From Capniomyces stellatus (Eukaryota > Kickxellomycota > Harpellomycetes > Harpellales > Legeriomycetaceae), in contig LUVW01000010.1 of assembly GCA_001661515.1 (NCBI GenBank), positions 751,130 to 815,129 of the forward strand: 64,000 nt of DNA, given 5' to 3'. The translations under genes and the position numbers were made by a program. The notes beneath the pieces were generated by a model, which did not search any database, was not told the DNA's origin, and saw only the letters and a program-made list of their open reading frames with translations. Shown in pieces: positions 59,180 through 64,000 of the stretch (its first letter is position 1; every line of letters starts with the position of its first letter).

Positions 59180-62100
59180 ATGCAGATGCTAACAAAGGTA
59201 AATAAAGAATTAAACAGGGCAATAAGATGAGGGATGGGTAGATGATAAGAAGTAGAAAAAAAAGGGTAGAATAGAATGAGGGATGAAGTGAATAAAAAAA
59301 AGGATAAAGAAGAGGCGAAGGAGACTAAAAGATGATGAAAATAAATAAATGAATTGGTAGTTTGAGACCAAGAGTCAACGGGTTAAAGGAGTAGCGTTCC
59401 ATGCAAAGAGGCCGTGGATATTGTCGTCTTTGCACAATGGGACTATTCAGTTGTGGGATTATAGGATGGGGACGTTGATTGAAAAGTTTGAAGACCATGA
59501 AGGTAAGTTGGGAGAGAATAGAAGGTGTAAAAAAGAGTAAAAGAGAGAATAGAAGGTGTAAAAAAGAGAGAACAAATGCTTGAAAATAGGACCGGTGAGG
59601 GGAATAGCGTTTCATCCGACACAAGATATATTTGTTAGTGGGGGGGATGATTACAAGATTAGGGTGTGGAATTACAAGACAAGAAAGTGTATATTTGTTT
59701 TGGAGGGGCATATGGACTATGTGCGTACGGTATCGTTTCATCCGGAGCAGCCATGGATAATATCAGCGTCAGATGATCAGACGATACGTATATGGAACTG
59801 GCAGTCGAGGCAGTGTGTGGCGATATTGACGGGGCATAACCACTATGTGATGAGTGCGCAGTTCCACCCGAAGGAGGATTTGGTAGTGTCGGCGTGTTTG
59901 GATCAGACGGTTAGGGTGTGGGACATATCGGGGCTTCGAAAGAAGAATGCAGCGGGAGCGGGGATGGGGGGAGGAATGGGAGGAGCGGGGGGAGTTCCGG
60001 GGGGAATGGGGCAAAACAGGGGGCAGACGGACTTTTTTAACCAGATAGAAGTGGTGGTGAAATTTGTTTTGGAGGGACACACACGGGGGGTGAATTGGGC
60101 GACGTTCCATCCAACATTGCCGTTGATTCTGTCGTGTGGAGATGACCGGCAGATAAAGGTGTGGCGAATGAGCGACAGCAAGGCGTGGGAAGTGGACACG
60201 TGCAGGGGGCACTACAACAACGTGTCATCGGCGTTGTTCCATAGCAGGAGGGAGTTTATAGTGTCGGACTCGGAGGATAAGACAGTGCGGGTGTGGGACA
60301 CGAACAAACGGACGTTGTTGCAGACGTTTAAGCGGGAACACGACCGGTTCTGGTGCATGACGATGCATCCGGAATTGAACCTGATGGCAGCGGGACACGA
60401 CTCGGGACTGGTAGTGTTTAAGCTGGAGAGGGAGAGGACGGCGTATGCGGTGCACGGGAACACGCTGCTGTATGTGCGAGGAAACCAGATCCGGCTACAG
60501 GATATGGGGTCGTCGGCGGACGCAGCGATTCTGACGATGCAGGAACGGCACTCGGGACAGTACAGCGTGGCAGCACGTTCAATGAGTTTCAATGCGGCAG
60601 AGAAGGCAGTGTTGCTGTCAGGTGACGCGGACGGTGGCAGCTACGAGCTTTACCAGCTGCCCAAGGAGTTTAGCGGGCAAGTGGTGCAGAGTGGGCAGGC
60701 GTTGCGGGGGACTGGAGACGGTGCAGTGTGGGTAGGGCGCAGTCGGTTTGCTGTGCTGGACTCGGCAGGGCAGCAGATTCTGATAAAGGACCTGCAGAAC
60801 GTGACGACAAAGACAGTCAAGATTCCCGCAGGCGTCAAGCGGATATTCTCGGGCGCAGGTAACCAGGTGGTTCTGGCAACACAGACGGGCGCGATGCTGT
60901 TGGACGTGCAGACGCGAGCAGTGAGCAAGGAGATTGCAGCAGCAGGCGTCAAGTACGTCGCGTGGTCGGGAGATATGACGCGTGTGGCGTTGCTCAGTAA
61001 ACACATGATCACGGTGGCGACACGGGAGTTTGAACAGCTCAGCCAGATCCACGAAACTATCCGGATCAAGTCGGCGGTGTGGGAGGGTAACGGCGTAGTA
61101 ATCTACACAACGCTGAGCCATATCAAGTACGTGCTGGCACACGGAGACTCGGGCGCGGTCCGCACTCTGGAGACGCCCGTGTACCTGGCTGGCGTCAAAG
61201 GCAGCTCGGTGTTCGTTCTGGACCGCGACGCGCAGCCACAGAAAATCAGCATTGAGCCGACAGAGTACCAGTTCAAGTTGGCGCTGATGAAGAAGGACTA
61301 CAGGCAAGTTGTCGAGTCCATCCGCAAGTCCAGCCTGGTTGGCCAGTCCATCATTGCCTACCTCAAGCAGAAGGGCTACCCCGAGGTTGCCCTGCACTTT
61401 GTCAAGGACAACGCCGCACGTTTTGAGCTCGCCATCGAGTGCGGTAATATGGACGTTGCTCTCGAAACTGCCCGTGCCATCGATCAGCCCGTCTACTGGG
61501 CCCAGCTTGCCAAAGAGGCCCTGCTGCTTGGCCACACCACTATTGTCGAGCTCGCCTACCAGCGCACCAACGCCTTCGACAGCCTCACCAACCTCTACGC
61601 CATCACCGGCTCCTCTGCCAAACTTGCTAAAATCGCTAAAACCCCCGACCTCCGCAACAACGCGTCCATGCGCTTCACTGCTGCTCTGCTGCTCGGGTCT
61701 GTTGAGATGCGCGTCGAAACTCTTGTCCAGTCTGGCCAGCTGTCTCTTGCCTACCTCACTGCCAAGTCACATGGCCTTGAAGACCAAGCCAACGCTATTT
61801 TGCTCAAGTCCAAAGTCGACCCCGAGTCCATTACCGGTCTCAACCCTGCCCACTCCGGCCTTCTTCTTGCTCCTCCTATCCCTGTATCCAAATCACCCCA
61901 ACTCGACTGGCCTCATCTTAAAGTCTCCAAGGGCATCTTTGACTCGCATCTGTCCTCAATCAGCCAATCATTGGCCTCTAAATCATCCACCACTGGCCCC
62001 AATTCTACCTCCAATCTTGCCTCCAACCCTGGACTTGGCCTTTCAATGGCTGCTGATGCCGATTTGGATGTTGATATCGATATGGATGCTGGTGGAGGCT

Positions 62101-63260
62101 GGGGCGATTACTCTGAACAGTCCGGTCAACCACCCGCATTTACCGACGTCGAACCTGATGCTGAAAATGACGAGTCTGGCTGGGGAATTGACGCCGACCT
62201 TGAGCTGGGCTCTGATATTGCTGCCAAGGCCACCGCTGCTGCCGCCGCTGACTACGTGCCCCCCCAACCTGGTGTCTCTTCTCTCGAAGCTTCCGTCCGC
62301 AACTCCAAGTTTGCCGCCAACCACGTGTCTGCTGGCCGCTTTGACGCCGCCATGCGCTTGCTCAATGCCCAAATCGGCATATCTAATTTTGCTCCTCTAA
62401 AGTCTATTTTCCTCGAGATCTACTCTGCCTCCTCCTCCATTGTCCCCGCCTCTCCTAACGCCCCCTACTTGAGACCCGCCATCCAGTCCCTCTCCTCAGC
62501 CCTAACCTCCTCCACTGACAATAGGTTCAACCCCCTCAGGGTCTACTCCCTGCCTTCCCTTGTCGCCCTCCTCCAGTCCGCATACAAGTTCACCACCGCC
62601 GGTAAAATCCTCGATGCCATCAACACCATGAGAATCATCATCCACTCTGTCCCATTCCTCGTTCTTGACCGCAAGTCTGAACTCGATGAAGCTACCCAGA
62701 TTCTTTCCATTTGCCGCGAATACATCCTCGGTCTCTCCATCGAAAAGTTCCGCCGCGATTCCTCATCCGCCTCCAACCCTTCCTCTCCAAACCTCCAGTC
62801 TCAGTCCCAGTCTTCCACCCCTACTGACCAGGAATCTCTCCAAGCAAGACAGCTCGAGTTGGCCTCCTACTTTTCTCATTGCAACTTGCAGCCTGCTCAC
62901 GAACAGCTGTCCCTGAGGTCTGCAATGTCCCTGTCATACAAGTACAAGTGCTTCAAGACTGCTGCCTCCTTTGCCCGAAGACTGCTTGACCTTGCTCCTC
63001 CTCCCAATGTTGCCACCCAGGCTAACCAGATCCTTACTATTTGCGACCGCCAGTCAAGAGACCAATTCCAAATCAATTACGACCCCCACAATCCCTTTGA
63101 AATCTGTGCAAAGTCCTACAGCCCCATCTACTCTGGCTCCGACAAAATCAACTGCCCTTATTGCAAGGCTGTCTACCTGCCAGAGTTCAATGCCTCAATC
63201 TGCCAGGTCTGTCAACTTGGTTGTGTTGGTAAATCATCAACTGGAATCGTTTTACTTTAA
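59180..63260 (+). CDS. COP1: Coatomer subunit alpha (COPI alpha-COP)
   Basis: Three exons: 59180-59197, 59361-59502, 59590-63260; 1,276 residues from the first ATG (a second ATG two codons later gives the family start MLTKFETKS). Exon 1 codes for only six residues. The N-terminal WD40 propeller is classical: [99 protein letters not shown]. It is followed by a second propeller/WD-associated region (about 330-600), alpha-solenoid, and the C-terminal epsilon-COP-binding domain ending [16 protein letters not shown] with [12 protein letters not shown] and ICQVC. The COPI coat drives Golgi-to-ER retrieval. A Gly-Met rich insert follows the first propeller repeats. Third positions flip from G to C at about 61300. 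Identification is firm. Confidence 0.95.
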
Positions 63261-63424
63261 TTCACTTTACTCTTTATATTTCTTTATTATCTTTTATTTA
63301 TTTTTATTCAACTAAATCACAAATTCAATTCAATTTCATTATTAAAATTAAAGACAAATGGTGTTTTGGTTTGCTTCAAACCATGTAACTGTGTATGTCA
63401 GACAAAAAAAAAAAAAGTTTCTCT

Positions 63425-64000
63425 TTACGACTGCAGAGTTAAAGTTAAAGTTTCTTTTTTGAAAACAGTGTTTGTGAAAACATCCGTTTCAAAAACAACA
63501 TTCTCCATTGTAACAAACTCTGTAAATGTGCCCGTTACTACTTGATCAACCGTCAGGTTCTTGGTACTAGTTACTGTCGTTTGCACCGTCAATACTGTCG
63601 TAGCTTTTACTGATTCCACAAACGTATTTGTAACTGTTTCTGTCATTGTTTCTGTCACTGTACTGGTCTCTGACTCTGTATCTGTTATGGTTTCTGTCGT
63701 TTCTGTTGTCTCTGTCTTGGTCTCAGTTATCGTTTCTGAATCAGTATCGGTTTCTGAATCAGTCTTGGTCTCTGTTTCAGTCTTTGTCTCTGTGCTAGTC
63801 TCAGTCTTGGTTTCTGTATCGGTTGTAGTTATTGTGTCAGTCTCAGTCTTGGTTTCTGTATCAGTCTTGGTCTCTGTATCAGTCTTGGTTTCTGTATCGG
63901 TTGTAGTTATTGTGTCAGTCTCAGTCTTGGTTTCTGTATCAGTCTTGGTCTCTGTTTCAGTCTTTGTCTCTGTGCTAGTCTCAGTCTTGGTTTCTGTATC
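63425..64000 (-). CDS. Second Thr/Glu-repeat protein, 3' part only
   Basis: Runs off the right edge; the visible 191 residues are its C-terminus. From the edge to about 63660 the protein is a tandem array of TETKT-type units (Thr every second residue, alternating with Glu, Lys, Asp). A non-repetitive Thr/Val-rich tail of about 75 residues follows (VTNTFVESVKATTVLTV ... TLTLQS). The same codon-level repeat style and strand as the protein at 11245-12879, but without that protein's acidic tail. Probably a secreted, O-glycosylated stalk protein; the N-terminus and any signal peptide lie outside the window. Confidence 0.7.
   Translation of the reverse strand, partial: DTETKTETSTETKTETETKTDTETKTETDTITTTDTETKTDTETKTDTETKTETDTITTTDTETKTETSTETKTETETKTDSETDTDSETITETKTETTETTETITDTESETSTVTETMTETVTNTFVESVKATTVLTVQTTVTSTKNLTVDQVVTGTFTEFVTMENVVFETDVFTNTVFKKETLTLTLQS
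63660..64000 (-). repeat. Higher-order tandem repeat in Thr/Glu protein
   Basis: The 50-bp stretch 63771-63820 recurs identically at 63951-64000, a spacing of exactly 180 bp; inside it a block starting GGTTGTAGTTATTGTGTCAG recurs at 63821 and 63899 (78-bp spacing). Such near-identical blocks point to recent duplication or homogenisation, unlike the older, scrambled array at 11755-12270. Confidence 0.9.

Noticed and set aside
60618..61535. 305-codon minus-strand frame opposite COPA
   Set aside because: Shadow of the COPA coding region; no domain of its own.
61309..62400. 363-codon second + frame inside COPA
   Set aside because: Ser/Pro/Leu-rich out-of-frame translation produced by the C-rich third positions of COPA.

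Overview
This window is nuclear DNA from a fungus. It is A+T-rich, with short GT-AG introns of roughly 50-250 bases, and it encodes fungal-type proteins such as a CAP59-like mannosyltransferase, a PalB/Rim13-type calpain and Thr-rich secreted proteins. The mix of very intron-rich and intron-free genes, and a KNL2-type centromere factor, suggest an early-diverging lineage (Zoopagomycota/Harpellales-like). The lineage is an inference; the fungal assignment is well supported.

Layout, left to right: a Sec2/Rabin8-type Rab exchange factor (2292-4721, +); a USP7/Ubp15 deubiquitinase in four exons (6770-11028, +); a secreted Thr/Glu-repeat protein (11245-12879, -); a coding-like remnant (13610-14049, -); a divergent histone H2A (14546-14908, +); a KNL2/Mis18BP1-like protein with a SANTA domain and a CENP-C-like motif (15563-18521, perhaps to 18889, +); a stomatin with a GC-AG intron (20073-21294, +); a frameshifted tyrosine recombinase beside a large imperfect palindrome (21803-23076); a CAP59-type mannosyltransferase (23422-24792, +); APC1 of the anaphase-promoting complex (25310-30379, +); glycerol-3-phosphate dehydrogenase (32935-34726, +); ethanolamine-phosphate cytidylyltransferase in nine exons (35144-37377, -); a MYST acetyltransferase (38861-40446, -); a calpain-7/PalB homologue that I resolve into 24 exons, one of them only 4 nt (41631-48247, +); an unrecognised coiled-coil protein (48829-49412, -); branched-chain keto-acid dehydrogenase E1-alpha (50002-52135, -); a membrane-anchored double-psi beta-barrel protein (53610-55191, -); Trm112 (56111-56816, -); tRNA-Val(TAC) (57626-57698, +); coatomer alpha/COPA (59180-63260, +); and the 3' end of a second Thr/Glu-repeat protein (63425-64000, -).

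The genes are housekeeping or cell-biology genes with no operon-like logic, but several themes recur: chromosome segregation (KNL2, APC1), chromatin (H2A variant, MYST), vesicle traffic (Sec2, COPA, the MIT-domain calpain), and ubiquitin (USP7, APC1).

The most unusual observations are the KNL2 homologue next to a variant H2A lacking the SQ tail; the phase-restoring 4-nt microexon in the calpain gene; a strand-composition flip inside each of the four longest genes (purine/G-rich 5' part, pyrimidine/C-rich 3' part, visible in third codon positions); and a 116-bp palindrome whose arms differ almost only by transitions next to a tyrosine recombinase remnant. All exon boundaries were inferred by hand from splice signals, frame and family conservation.
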